Origin: Petrolisthes cinctipes
Lineage: Eukaryota > Arthropoda > Malacostraca > Decapoda > Porcellanidae
Assembly (NCBI GenBank): GCA_033782935.1
Contig: JAWQEG010000062.1
Coordinates: forward strand, 11,426,001 to 11,490,000
Length of the DNA: 64,000 bases
Direction of reading: 5' to 3'
The translations under genes and the position numbers were made by a program. The stretch's first letter is position 1; each line of letters starts with the position of its first letter. This document shows positions 26,165 to 40,149 of this stretch, piece after piece. Below the pieces are notes generated by a model. The model was given only the letters and a program-made list of their open reading frames with translations. It searched no databases and had not been told where the DNA came from.

Positions 26165-27149
26165 TTGAAAACATTCTAGCACTGACTAGGCATGTACAGT
26201 TCGCTTCAGGGACCCCAAAAATATCGAATTTTCGGGTGTTTTGAGGTTGAATTTGGGATATAAACGGATGCAGAAGATGCATACACATATTGACTTTGGT
26301 CACCTAAAATATCGATTTTCAGTATGTTTTGGGCCTGTATATTGAAAATACTCTCACACGGAGTAGGCATGTACAGATCGCTTTTGGGACCCCAAAATAT
26401 CGAATTTTCGGGTGTTTTGGGCCTCAATTTAAGATATCGACTTTGGGCACCTAAAATATCGATTTTTTAGCATGTTTTGGGCCTGTATTTTGAAAATACT
26501 CTACCACGGAGTAGGAATGTCCAGATCGCTTCTGGGACCCAAAAATATCGAATTTTCGGGTGTTTTCAGCCTAAATTTGAGATATAAACGGGTACAGAAG
26601 ATGCATGCACATATCGACTTTTGGGCACCTAAAATATCGATTTTCAGTATGTTTTGGGTCTGTATCTTGAAAACATTCTCACTAGGTGTAGGCATGTACA
26701 GTTCGCTTCTAGGACCCAAAAATACCGAATTTTCGGGGGTTTTGAGCCTGAATTTGAGATATAAACGGGTACAGAAGATGCATGCACATATCGACTTTAG
26801 ACACTTAAAATATCGATTTTTAGCATGTTTTCAGCCTTTACTTTGAAAACATTCTAGCACTGAGTAGGCATGTACAGATCGCTTCTAGGACTCAAAAATA
26901 TCGAATTTTCGGGTGTTTTGGGGTTGAATTTGGGATATAAACAGTTGCAGAAGATACATAGACATATTGACTTTGGGCACCTAAAATATCGATTTTGAGT
27001 ATGTTTTGGGCCTGTATTTTGAAAATATTCTAATACAGAGTAGAAATGTACAGATCGCTTCTGGGACCCCAAAATATCGAATTTTCGGGTGTTTTGAGCC
27101 TGAATTTGAGATATAAACGGGTACAGAAGATGCACGCACATATCGACTT

Positions 27150-27819
27150 TTGGGTACTTAACAGATCGATTTTCAGTATGTTTTGGGCCTGTATTTTGAA
27201 AATACTCTAATACGGAGTAGGCATGTACATATCGCTTCAGGGACTCCAAAATATCGAATTTTCGGGTGTTTTGAGCCTGAATTTGAGATATAAACGGGTA
27301 CAGATGATGCATGCACATATTGACTTTGGGCACCTAAAATATCGATTTTCAGCATGTTTTGGGCCTGTATCTGAATAGGCCAGTACAGATCGCTTCTGGG
27401 ACCCCAAAATATCGAATTTCCGGATTTTTGGAACCTGAATTTGAGATATAAACGGGTACAGAAAATGCATGCACATATCGACTTTTGGGTACTTAAAAGA
27501 TCGATTTTCAGTATGTTTTGGGCCTGTATTTTGAAAATACTCTAATACGGAGTAGGCATGTACATATCGCTTCAGGGACTCCAAAATATCGAATTTTCGG
27601 GTGTTTTGAGCCTGAATTTGAGATATAAACGGGTACAGATGATGCATGCACATATTGACTTTGGGCACCTAAAATATCGATTTTCAGCATGTTTTGGGCC
27701 TGTATCTGAATAGGCCAGTACAGATCGCTTCTGGGACCCCAAAATATCGAATTTCCGGATGTTCGGAACCTGAATTTGAGATATAAACGGGTACAGAAAA
27801 TGCATGCACATATCGACTT
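27150..27819 (+). repeat. 335-bp dimer repeat, two copies
   Basis: Two nearly identical units of 335 bp (one 176-bp plus one 158-bp monomer plus 1) begin near 27,150 and 27,485. Each carries AATACGGAGTAGGCATGTACAT, CGCTTCAGGGACTCC, CAGATGATGCATGC and the short TGTATCTGAATAGGCCAG monomer. A related half-unit follows at 27,820. Confidence 0.88.
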
Positions 27820-28690
27820 TTGGGCACCTAAAAGATCAATTTTCAGTATGTTTTGGGCCTGTATTTTGAAAATACTCTAATACGGAGTAGGCATGTACAG
27901 ATCGCTTCTGGGACCCCAAAATATCGAATTTTCGGGTGTTTTGGGCCTGAATTTGAGATATCGACTTTGGGCACCTAAAATATCGATTTTTAGCATGTTT
28001 TGGGACTATATTTTGAAAATATTCTAGCAGTGAGTAGGCATGTACAGATCGCTTCTGGGACCCCAAAATATCGAATTTTCGGGTGTTTTGACCCTGAATT
28101 TGATATATAAACGGGTACAGAAGATGCATGCACATATCAACTTTTGGGCACCTAAAATATCGATTTTGAGCATGTTTTGGGTCTGTATCTTGAAAACATT
28201 CTAACTAGGAGTAGGCATGTACATATCGCATCTAGGACCCAAAAATAACGAATTTTCGAGTGTTTTGAGCCTGAATTTAAGATATAAACGGGTACAGAAG
28301 ATCGACTTTTGACACTAAAAATATCGATTTTTAGCATGTTTTGAGCCTATATTTTGAAAACATTCTAGCACTGAGTAGGCATGTACAGATCGCTTCTGGG
28401 ACCCTAAAATATCGAATTTTAGGGTGTTTTGAGGTTGAATTTGAGATATAAACGGGTACAGAAGATGCATACCCATATCGACTTTTGGGCACCTAAAAGA
28501 TCGATTTTCAGTATGTTTTGGGCCTGTATTTCGAAAATACTCTAACACGAATTAGGCATGTACAGATCGCTTCTGGGACCCCAAAATATCGAATTTTCGG
28601 GTGTTTTGGGCATGAATTTGAGATATCGACTTTGGGCACCTAAAATATCGATTTTTAGCATGTTTTGGGCCTATATTTTGAAAAATATCT

Positions 28691-29695
28691 AGCACTGAGT
28701 AGGCATGTACAAATCGCTTCTGGGACCAAAAAATATCGAATTTTTGGATGTTTTGTGGTTGATTTTGGAATATAAACGGGTGCAGAAGATGCTTACACAT
28801 ATTGACTTTGGGAACCTAAAATATCGATTTTCAGCATGTTTAGGACCTGTATCTGACTAGGCATGTACAGATCGCTTCTGGGACCATGAAATATCGAATT
28901 CTCGGGTGTTTGGAGCCTGAATTTGAGATATAAACGGGTACAGAAGATGCACGCACATATCGACTTTTGGGCACCTAAAAGATCGATTTTCAGTATGTTT
29001 TGAGCCTTTATTTTGAAAAATTTCTAGCACTGAGTAGGCATGTACAGATCGCTTCTGGGACCAAAAAATATCGAATTTTTGGATGTTTTGAGGTTGATTT
29101 TGGAATATAAACGGGTGCAGAAGATGCATACACATATTGACTTTGGGAACCTAAAATATCGATTTTCAGCATGTTTAGGACCTGTATCTGAGTAGGCATG
29201 TACAGATCGCTTCTGGGACCATGAAATATCGAATTTTCGGGTGTTTGGAGCCTGAATTTGAGATATAAACGGGTACAGAAGATGCACGCACATATCGACT
29301 TTTGGGCACCTAAAAGATCGATTTTCAGTATGATTTCAGCCTATATTTTGAAAAAATTCTAGCACTGAGTAGGCATGTACAGATCGTTTCTGGGACCAAA
29401 AAATATCGAATTTTCGTGTGTTTTGGGGTCGAATTTGGGATGTAAACGGTTGCAGAAGATGCATACACATATTGACTTGGGGCACCTAAAATATCGATTT
29501 TTAGCATGTTTTAGGCCTGTATCTGAATAGGCTTGTACAGATCGCTTCTGGGACCCCAAAATAACGAATTTCCGGGTGTTTGGAAACTGAATTTGAGATA
29601 TAAACGGGTACAGAAGATGCATCCACATATTGACTTTTGGGCACCTAAAAAATCGATTTTCAGTATGTTTTTGTCCTGTATTTTAAAAATATTCT
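28691..29695 (+). repeat. 335-bp dimer repeat, three copies
   Basis: AGCACTGAGTAGGC occurs at 28,691, 29,026, 29,361 and 29,696, exactly 335 bp apart. Each unit is one 176-bp and one 158-bp monomer. Copies 1 and 2 are nearly identical (GGGACCAAAAAATATCG, CCATGAAATATCG, GTTTAGGACCTGTATCTG); copy 3 is more diverged. Confidence 0.88.
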
Positions 29696-32600
29696 AGCAC
29701 TGAGTAGGCATGTACAGATCGCTTCTGGGACCCCAAAATATCGAATTTTCTGGTGTTTTGAGGCTTAATTTGAGATATAAACGGGTACAGAAGATGCATG
29801 CACATATCGACTTTGAACACTTAAAATATCGATTTTTAGCATGTTTTGAGCCTATATTTTGAAAACATTCTAGCACTGAGTAGGCATGTACAGATCGCTT
29901 CTGGGGCCAAAAAATATCATATTTTCGGGTGTTTTGGGGTTGAATTTGGGATATAAACGGTTGCAGAAGATGCATACACATATTGACTTTGGGCACCTAA
30001 AATATCGATTTTCAGCATGTTTTGGGCCTGTATCTGAGTAGGCATGTACAGATCGCTTCTGGGACCCCAAAATATCGAATTTTCGGGTGTTTGGAGCCTG
30101 AATTTGAAATATAAACGGGTACAGAAGATGCATGCACAAATCGACTTTTGGGCACCTAAAAAATCGATTTTCAGTATGTTTTGGTCCTGTATTTTGAAAA
30201 TACTCTAACACTGAGTAGGCAAGTACAGATCGCTTCTTAGACCCCAAAATATAGAATTTGCGGGAGTTTTGGCCTGAATTTGAGATATCGACTTTGGGCA
30301 CCTAAAATATCGATTTTTAGCATGTTTTGGGCATATATTTTGAAAATATTCTAGCACCGAGTAGGCATGTACAGATCGCTTCTGGGACCCCAAAATATCG
30401 AATTTTCGGGTGTTTGAGCCTGAATTTGAGATATAAACGGGTACAGAAGATGCATACACATATCGACTTTGAACACTTAAAATATCGATTTTTAGCATGT
30501 TTTGAGCCTATATTTTGAAAACATTTTAGCACTGAGTAGGCATGTACAGATCGCTTCTGGGACCCCAAAATATATAGAATTTTCGGGTGTTTTGGGCCTG
30601 AATTTGAAATACAGACTTTGGGCAACTAAAATATTGATTTTCAGCATGTTTTGGGCCTGTATTTTGAAAATACTCTAACACGGAGTAGGCATGTACAGAT
30701 CGCTTCTTGGACCCCAAAATATCGAATTGTCTGGTGTTTTGAGCCTGAATTTGAGATATAAACGGGTACTGAAGATGCATGTACATACCGACTTTTGGGC
30801 ACCTAAAATATTGATTTTGAGCATGTTTTGGGTCTGTATCTTGAAAACATTCTCACTAGGTGTAGGCATGTACAGTTCGCTTCTAGGACCAAAAAATACC
30901 GAATTTTCGGGTATTTTGAGCCTGAATTTGAGATATAAACGGGTACAGAAGATGTATGCACATATCGACTTTGGACACTTAAAATATCGATTTTGAGCAT
31001 GTTTTGGGTCTATATTTTGAAAATATTCTAGCACTGAGTAGGCATGTACAGATCGCTTATGGGACCCCAAAATATCGAATTTTCGGGTGTTTTGAGCCTG
31101 AATTTGGGATATAAACGGGTACAGAAGATGCATGTACATATCGACTTTAGACACTTAAAATATCGATATTTAGCATGTTTTGAGCCTTTACTTTGAAAAC
31201 ATTCTAGCACTGAGTAGGCATGTACAGATCGCTTCTGGGACCCAAAAATATCGAATTTTCGGGTGTTTTGAGGTTGAATATTTTATATAAACGAGTGCAG
31301 AAGATGCATACACATATTGACTTTGGGCACCTAAACTAGCGATTTTCAGCATGTTTTGGGCCTGTATTTTGAAAATGCTCTAACACGGAGTAGGCATGTA
31401 CAGATCCCTTCTGGGATCCCAAAATATCGAGTTTTCAGGTGTTTTTGGCCTGAATTTGAGATATCGACTTTGGGCACTTAAAATATCGATTTTTAGCATG
31501 TTTTGGGCCTATATTTTGAAAATATTCTAGCACTGAGTAGGCATGTACAGATCGCTTCTGGGACCCCAAAATATCGAATTTTCGGGTGTTTTGAGCCTGA
31601 ATTTGGGATATAAACGGGTACAGAAGATGTATGCACATATCGACTTTGGACACTTAAAATATCGATTTTGAGCATGTTTTGGGTCTATATTTTGAAAATA
31701 TTCTAGCACTGAGTAGGCATGTACAGATCGCATCTGGGACCCCAAAATATTGAATTTTCGGGTGTTTTGAGCCTGAATTTGGGATATAAACGGGTACAGA
31801 AGATGCATGCACATATCGACTTTTGGGCACCTAAAAGATCGATTTTCAGTATGTTTTGGGCTTGTATATTGAGAGAACTCTAACAAAGAGTAGCCATGTA
31901 CAAATCGCATCAGGGACCCCAAAATATCGAATTTTCGAGTGTTTTGGGCCTGAATTTGAGATATCGACTTTGGGCACCTAAAATATCGATTTTTAGCATG
32001 TTTTGGGCCTATATTTTTAAAAATATTATAGCACTGAGTAGGCATGTACAGATCGCGTCCGGGACCCCAAAATATCGAATTTTCAGGTGTTTTGAGCCTG
32101 AATTTGAGATATAAACGGGTACAGAAGATGCATGCACATATCGACTTTTGGGCTCCTAAAATATCGATATTTAGCATGTTTTTGGTCTGTATCTTGAAAA
32201 CATTCTTACTAGGAGTAGGCATGTACAGATCGCTTCTAGGACCAAAAAATACCGAATTTTCGGGTGTTTTGAGCCTGAATTTGAGATATAAACGGGTACA
32301 GAAGATGTATGCACATATCGACTTTGGACACTTAAAATATCGATTTTGAGCATGTTTTTGGTCTTTATTTTGAAAATATTCTAGCACTGAGTAGGCATGT
32401 ACAGATCGCTTCTGGGAACCCAAAATATCGAATTTTCGGGTGTTTTGAGCCTAAATTTGGGATATAAACGGGTACAAAAGATGTATGCACATATCGACTT
32501 TGAACACTTAAAATATCGATTTTTAGCTTGTTTTGAGCCTATATTTTGAAAACATTCTAGCACTGAGTAGGCATGTACAGAACGCTTCTGGGACACCATA

Positions 32601-33429
32601 ATATCAAATTTTCAGGTGTTTTGGGCCTGAATTTGAGATATAAACGGGTACAGAAGATGCATGCACATATCGACTTTTGGGCTCCTAAAATATTGATTTT
32701 GAGCATGTTTTGGGTTTGTATATTGAAAACATTCTTACTAGGAGTAGGCATGTACAGATCGCTTCTGGGACCCAAAAATACCGAATTTTCGGGTGTTTTG
32801 AGCCTGAATTTGAGATATAAACGGGTACAGAAGATGTATGCACATATCGACTTTGGACACTTAAAATATCAATTTTGAGCATGTTTTGAGCCTGTATTTA
32901 GAAAATACTCTAACACGGGGTAGGCATGTACATATCGCTTCTGGGACCTCAAAATATCGAATTTGCTGGTGTTTTGAGCCTGAATTTGAGATATAAACGG
33001 GTACTGAAGATGCATACACATATCGACTTGTGGGCACCTAAAACATCGATTTTGAGCATGTTTTGGGTCTGTATCTTAAAAACATTCAAACTAGGAGTAG
33101 GCATGTACATATCGCTTCTAGGACCCAAAAATACCGAATTTTCGGGTGTTTTGAGCCTGAATTTAAGATATAAAAGTGTACAGAAGATCGACTTTGGACA
33201 CTAAAAATATCGATTTTTAGCTTGTTTTGAGCCTATATTTTGAAAACATTCTAGCACTGAGTAGGCATGTACAGATCGCTTCTGGGACCGAAAAATATCG
33301 AATTTTCGTGTGTTTTGGGGTTGAATTTGGGATATAAACGGTTGCAGAAGATGCATACACATATTGACTTTGGGCACTTAAAATATCGATTTTCAGCATG
33401 TTTTGGGCCTGTATCTGAATAGGCATGTA

Positions 33430-33990
33430 CAGATCGCTTCTGGGACCCCAAAATATCGGATTTTCGGGTGTTTTGGGCCTGAATTTGAGATATCGACTTT
33501 GGGCACCTATAATATCGATTTTCAGCATGTTTTGGGCCTGTATCTGAATAGGCCAGTACAGATCGCTTCTGGGAACCCAAAATATCGAATTTCCGGGTGT
33601 TTGGAACTTGAATTTGAGATATAAACGGGTACAGAAGATGCATGCACATATCGTTTTTGGGCACCTAAAAGATCGATTTTCAGTATACAGTAATTTGAGC
33701 CTGTATTTTGAAAATACTCTAACACGGAGTAGGCATGTACAGATCGCTTCTGGGACTCCAAAATATCGGATTTTCGGGTGTTTTGGGCCTGAATTTGAGA
33801 TATCGACTTTGGGCACCTATAATATCGATTTTCAGCATGTTTTGGGCCTGTATCTGAATAGGCCAGTACAGATCGCTTCTGGGAACCCAAAATATCGAAT
33901 TTCCGGGTGTTTGGAACTTGAATTTGAGATATAAACGGGTACAGAAGATGCATGCACATATCGACTTTTGGGCACCTAAAAGATCGATTT
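33430..33990 (+). repeat. 310-bp local duplication
   Basis: AAATATCGGATTTTCGGG occurs at 33,451 and 33,761, and the sequence that follows (GCACCTATAATATCG, TGTATCTGAATAGGCCAG, GGGAACCCAAAATATCG, TTTGGAACTTG) is shared at an offset of 310 bp. The first copy is followed by a monomer with CAGTATACAGTAATTTGAG (33,681), a rare insertion seen again at 42,072. Confidence 0.85.
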
Positions 33991-35869
33991 TCAGTATGTT
34001 TTGGGCCTGTATTTTGAAAATACTCTAACATGGAGTAAGCATGTACAGATCGCTTCTGGGACCCCAAAATATCGAATTTTCGGGTGTTTTGGGCCTGAAT
34101 TTGAGATATCGACTTTGGGCACCTAAAATATCGATTTTTAGCATGTTTTGGGACTATATTTTAAAAATATATTATAGCAGTGAGTAGGCATGTACAGATC
34201 GCTTTTGGGACCCCAAAATATTGAATTTTCGGGTGTTTTGACCCTGAATTTGATATATAAACGGGTACTGAAGATGCATGCACATATCAACTTTGGGCAC
34301 CTAATATATCGAATTTTAGCATGTTTTGGGTCTGTATCTTGAAAACATTCTAACTAGGAGTAGGCATGTACATATCGCTTCTAGGACCTAAAAATACCGA
34401 ATTTTCGAGTGTTTTGAGCCTGAATTTAAGATATAAACGGGTACAAAAGTATGACTTTGGACACTAATAATATCGATTTTTAGCATGTTTTGAGCCTATA
34501 TTTAAAAAAAAATTCGAGCACTGAGTAGGCATGTACAGATCGCTTCGGGGACCCCAAAATATCGAATTTTCGGGTTTTTTGAGCCTGAATTTGAGATATA
34601 AACGGGTACAGAAGATGTATGCACATATCGACTTTGAACACTTAAAATATCGATTTTTAGCATGTTTTGATCCTATATTTTGAAAACATTCTAGCACTGA
34701 GTAGGCATGTACAGATCGCTTCTGGGACCCCAAAATATCGAATTTTCAGGTGTTTTGGGCCTGAATTTGAGATATAAACGGGTACAGAAGATGCATGCAC
34801 ATATCGACTTTTGGGCTCCTAAAATATCGATTTTGAGCATGTTTTGGGTCTGTATCTTGAAAACATTCTTACTAGGAGTAGGCATGTACAGATCGCTTCT
34901 AGGACCCAAAAATACCGAATTTTCGGGTGTTTTGAGCCTGAATTTGAGATATAAATGGGTACAGAAGATGTATGCACATATCGACTTTGGACACTTAAAA
35001 TATCGATTTTGAGCATGTTTTGAGCCTGTATTTAGAAAATACTCTAACACGGGGTAGGCATGTACAGATCGCTTATGGGACCTCAAAATATCGAATTTGC
35101 GGGTGTTTTGAGCCTGAATTTGAGATATAAACGGGTTCTGAAGATGCATGCACATATCGACTTGTGGGCACCTAAAATATCGATTTTGTGCATATTTTGG
35201 GTCTGTATCTTGAAAACATTCTAACTAGGAGTAGGCATGTACATATCGCTTCTATGACCCAAAAATACCGAATTTTCGGGTGTTTTGAGCCTGAATTTAA
35301 GATATAAACGGGTACAGAAGATCGACTTTGGACACTAAAAATATCGATTTTTAGCATGTTTTGGGCCTGTATCTGAATAGGCATGTACAGATCGCTTCTG
35401 GGACCCCAAAATATCGAATTTTCGGTTGTTTTGAGCCTGAATTTGATATATAAACGGGTACTGAAGATGCATGCACATATCGACTTTTGGGCACCTAAAA
35501 TATCGATTTTCAGCATGTTTTGGGCCTGTATTTTGAAAATACTCTAACACGGAGTAGGCATGTACAGATCGCTTCTGGGACCTCAAAATATCGAATTTTC
35601 GGGTGTTTTCAGCCTGAATTTGAGATATGAACGGGTACTGAAGATGCATTCACATGTCGACTTTTGGGCACCTAAAATATCGATTTTTAAGTATGTTTTG
35701 GGTCTGTATCTTGAAAACATTCTAACTAGGAGTAGGCATGTACTGATCGCTTCTAGGACACCGAAATACCGAATTTTCGGGTGTTTTGATCCTGAATTTG
35801 AGATATAAACGGGTACAGAAGATGCATGCACATATCGACTTTGGACACTTAAAATATCGATTTTTAGCA

Positions 35870-37557
35870 TGTTTTGATCCTATATTTTGATAAAATTCTA
35901 GCACTGTCTAGGCATGTACAGATCGCTTCTGGGACCCAAAAATATCGAATTTTCGGGTGTTTTGAGGCTGAATTTGGGATGGAAACGGGTGCAGAAGATT
36001 CATACACATATTGACTTTGGACACCTAAAAGATCGATTTTCAGCATGTTTTTTGCCTGTATTTAAAAAATACTCTAACACGGATTAGGCATGTATCGATC
36101 GCTTCTGGGACCTCAAAATATCGAATTTTCGGGTGTTTTGAGGTTGAATTTGAGATATAAACGGGTACAGAAGATGCATGCACATATCGACTTTTGGGCA
36201 CCTAAAAGATCGATTTTCAGTATGTTTTGGGCCGGTATTTTGAAAATACTCTAACATGGAGGAGGCATGTACAGATCGCTTCTGGGACCCCAAAATATCG
36301 AATTTTCGGGTGTTTGGAGTCTGAATTTGAGATATTTACGGGTACAGAAGATGCATGCACATATTGACTTTGGGCACCTAAAAGATCGATTTTTAGCATG
36401 TTTTGCGCCTGTATTCAGAAAATTCTCTAACACGGGGTAGGCATGTGCAGATTGCATCTGCGACCCCACAATATCGAATTTTCAGGTGTTTTGAGGTTGA
36501 ATTTGGGATATAAACGGGTGCAGAAGATGCTTACACATATTGACTTTGGGCACCTAAAATATCGATTTTCAGCATGTTTTGGGCCTGTATTTTGAAAATA
36601 CTCTAACACGGAGAAGGCATGTACAGATCGCTTCTGGGACCCCAAAATATCGAATTTTCGGGTGTTTTGGGCCTGAATTTGAGATATCGACTCAGGGCAC
36701 CTAAAATATTGATTTTTAGCATGTTTTAGGTCTATATTTTGAAAATATTCTAGCACTGAGTAGGCATGTGCAGATCGCTTCAGGGACCCCAAAATATCGA
36801 ATTTTCGGGTGTTTTGAGCCTGAATTTGAGATATAAACGGGTACAGAAGATGCATGCACATATCGACTTTGGACACTTAAAATATCGATTTTGAGCATGT
36901 TTTGATCCTATATTTTGAAAACATTCTAGCACTGAGTAAGCATGTACAGATCGCTTCTGGGACCCAAAAATATCGAATTTTCGGGTGTTTTGAGGTTGAA
37001 TTTGGGATATAAACGGGTGCAGAAAATGCATACACATATTGACTTTGGGCACCTAAAATATCGATTTTCAGCATGTTTTGGGCCTGTATCGGAGTAGGCA
37101 TGTACAGATCGCTTCTGGGACCAAAAAATATCGAATTTTCGGGCGTTTGGAGCCTGAATTTGAGATATAAACTGGTATAGAAGATGCATGCACATATCGA
37201 CTTTTGGGCACCTAAAATATCGATTTTCTGTATGTTTTGGGCCTGTATTTTGAAAATACTCTAACACGGAGTAGGCATGTACAGATCGCTTCTGGGACCC
37301 AAAAATATCGAATTTTCGGGTGTTTTGGGGATAAATTTGAGATATCGACTTTGGGCACCTAAAATATCGATTTTTAGCATGTTTTGGGCCTATATTTTGA
37401 AAATATTCTAGCACTGAGTAAGCATGTACAGATCGCGTCTGGGACCCCAAAATATCGAGTTTTCGGGTGTTTTTTGAGCCTGAATTTGAGATATAAACGA
37501 GTACAGAAGATGCATGCACATATCGACTTTGGACACTTAAAATATCGATTTTTAGCA
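35870..37557 (+). repeat. 1,688-bp higher-order repeat, copy 1 (10 monomers)
   Basis: It recurs at an offset of 1,688 bp. Ten monomers less two 29-bp (36,681 and 37,341) and one 18-bp (37,090) deletions gives 1,684, plus four inserted bases. Markers include TTTTGATAAAATTCTAGC, GGGATGGAAACGGGTGC, CATGTATCGATCGC, GGCCGGTATTTTG, CGCGCCTGTATTCAG-like (GCGCCTGTATTCAG) and CGACTCAGGGCACC. Confidence 0.88.
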
Positions 37558-39245
37558 TGTTTTGAGCCTATATTTTGATAAAATTCTAGCATTTTGTAGG
37601 CATGTACAGATCGCTTCTGGGACCCAAAAATATCGAATTTTCGGGTGTTTTGAGGCTGAATTTGGGATGGAAACGGGTGCAGAAGATTCATACACATATT
37701 GACTTTGGACACCTAAAAGATCGATTTTCAGCATGTTTTTTGCCTGTATTTAAAAAATACTCTAACACGGATTAGGCATGTATCGATCGCTTCTGGGACC
37801 TCAAAATATCGAATTTTCGGGTGTTTTGAGGTTGAATTTGAGATATAAACGGGTACAGAAGATGCATGCACATATCGACTTTTAGGCACCTAAAAGATCG
37901 ATTTTCAGTATGTTTTGGGCCGGTATTTTGAAAATACTCTAACATGGAGGAGGCATGTACAGATCGCTTCTGGGACCCCAAAATATCGAATTTTCGGGTG
38001 TTTGGAGTCTGAATTTGAGATATTTACGGGTACAGAAGATGCATGCACATATTGACTTTGGGCACCTAAAAGATCGATTTTTAGCATGTTTTGCGCCTGT
38101 ATTCAGAAAATTCTCTAACACGGGGTAGGTATGTGCAGATCGCATCTGCGACCCCACAATATCGAATTTTCAGGTGTTTTGAGGTTGAATTTGGGATATA
38201 AACGGGTGCAGAAGATGCTTACACATATTGACTTTGGGCACCTAAAATATCGATTTTCAGCATGTTTTGGGCCTGTATTTTGAAAATACTCTAACACGGA
38301 GTAGGCATGTACAGATCGCTTCTGGGACCCCAAAATATCGAATTTTCGGGTGTTTTGGGCCTGAATTTGAGATATCGACTCAGGGCACCTAAAATATTGA
38401 TTTTTAGCATGTTTTAGGTCTATATTTTGAAAATATTCTAGCACTGAGTAGGCATGTGCAGATCGCTTCAGGGACCCCAAAATATCGAATTTTCGGGTGT
38501 TTTGAGCCTGAATTTGAGATATAAACGGGTACAGAAGATGCATGCACATATCGACTTTGGACACTTAAAATATCGATTTTGAGCATGTTTTGAGCCTATA
38601 TTTTGAAAACATTCTAGCACTGAGTAAGCATGTACAGATCGCTTCTGGGACCCAAAAATATCGAATTTTCGGGTGTTTTGAGGTTGAATTTGGGATATAA
38701 ACGGGTGCAGAAAATGCATACACATATTGACTTTGGGCACCTAAAATATCGATTTTCAGCATGTTTTGGACCTGTATCGGAGTAGGCATGTACAGATCGC
38801 TTCTGGGACCAAAAAATATCGAATTTTCGGGCGTTTGGAGCCTGAATTTGAGATATAAACGGGTATAGAAGATGCATGCACATATCGACTTTTGGGCACC
38901 TAAAATATCGATTTTCTGTATGTTTTGGGCCTGTATTTTGAAAATACTCTAACACGGAGTAGGCATGTACAGATCGCTTCTGGGACCCAAAAATATCGAA
39001 TTTTCGGGTGTTTTGGGGATAAATTTGAGATATCGACTTAGGGCACCTAAAATATCGATTTTTAGCATGTTTTGGGCCTATATTTTGAAAATATTCTAGC
39101 ACTGAGTAAGCATGTACAGATCGCGTCTGGGACCCCAAAATATCGAGTTTTCGGGTGTTTTGAGCCTGAATTTGAGATATAAACGAGTACAGAAAATGCA
39201 TGCACATATCGGTTTTGGACACTTAAAATATCGATTTTTAGAATG
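37558..39245 (+). repeat. 1,688-bp higher-order repeat, copy 2
   Basis: It matches copy 1 with few differences: TCTAGCATTTTGTAGGC for TCTAGCACTGTCTAGGC near the start, CGACTTTTAGGCACC for CGACTTTTGGGCACC, and CGGTTTTGGACAC near the end. The near identity marks a young tandem duplication. Confidence 0.88.
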
Positions 39246-40042
39246 TTTTGAGCCTGTATCTGAGTAGGCATGTACAGATCGCTTCTGGGACCCCAAAATA
39301 TCGAATTTTCGGGTGTTTTGGGCCTGAATTTGAGATATCGACTTTGGGCACCTAAAATATCGATTTTTAGCATGTTTTGGGCCTGTATATTGAAAATACT
39401 CTAACACGGAGTAAGCATGTACAGAACGCTTCTGGAACCCCAAAATATCGAATTTTCGGGTGTTTTGGGCCTGAATTTGAGATATCGACTTTGGGCTCCT
39501 AAAATATCGATTTTTAGCATGTTTTGGGCCTGAATTTTGAAAATATTCTAGGACTGAGTAGGCATGTACAGATCGCTTCTGGGACCCCAAAATATCGAAT
39601 TTTTGGGTGTTTTGAGCCTGAATTTGAGATACAAACGAGTACAGAAGATGCATGCACATATCGACTTTTGGGCACCTAAAATATCGATTTTGAGCATGTT
39701 TTGGGTCTGTATCCTGAAAACATTCTAACTAGGAGTAGGCATGTACAGATCACTTCTAGAACCCAAAAAAAAAACGAATTTTCGGGTGTTTTGAGCCTGA
39801 ATTTGAGATATAAACGGGTACAGAATATGCATGCACATATCGACTTTGGACACTTAAAATATCGATTTTTAGTATGTTTTGAGCCTATATTTTGAAAACA
39901 TTCTAGCACTGAGTAGGCATGAACAGATCGCTTCTGGGACCCAAAAATATCGAATTTTTGGGTGTTTTGAGGTTGATTTTGGGATATAAACGGGTGCAGA
40001 AGATGCATGCACATATCGACTTTTGGGCACCTAAAATATCGA
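38913..40042 (+). repeat. 1,130-bp higher-order repeat, first occurrence
   Basis: TTTCTGTATG marks the unit start at 38,913 and returns at 40,043. Order: TTTTGGGGATAAATTTGAG, GATCGCGTCTGGG, CATATCGGTTTTGG, TTTAGAATG, TGTATCTGAGTAGG, GGAACCCCAAAATATCG, CTAGGACTGAG and an A-tract monomer. It overlaps the end of the second 1,688-bp copy, so the two higher-order repeats share monomers. Confidence 0.85.
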
Positions 40043-40149
40043 TTTTCTGTATGTTTTGGGCCTGTATTTTGGAATCATTCTAACTAGGAGTAGGCATGTA
40101 CAGATCGCTTCTAGGACCCAAAAATACCGAATTTTCGGGTGTTTTGAGC

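Noticed and set aside
31527..32423. A 298-codon minus-strand open frame, the longest in the window, and many 60-200-codon frames like it
   Set aside because: The translations are the same repeated peptide motifs in shifting frames (FCTRLYLKFRLKTPENSIF, SKHPKIRYFWVPEAICTC and similar), exactly as the monomer sequence dictates. Nothing resembles a known domain, and frame length follows from monomer length and stop spacing.
35975..35995. CENP-B box, suggested by GGATGGAAACGGGTG
   Set aside because: The A..CGGG half is present, but TTCG is not found at the required spacing; the normal monomer has GATATAAACGGG there. The match is only partial and is expected by chance.
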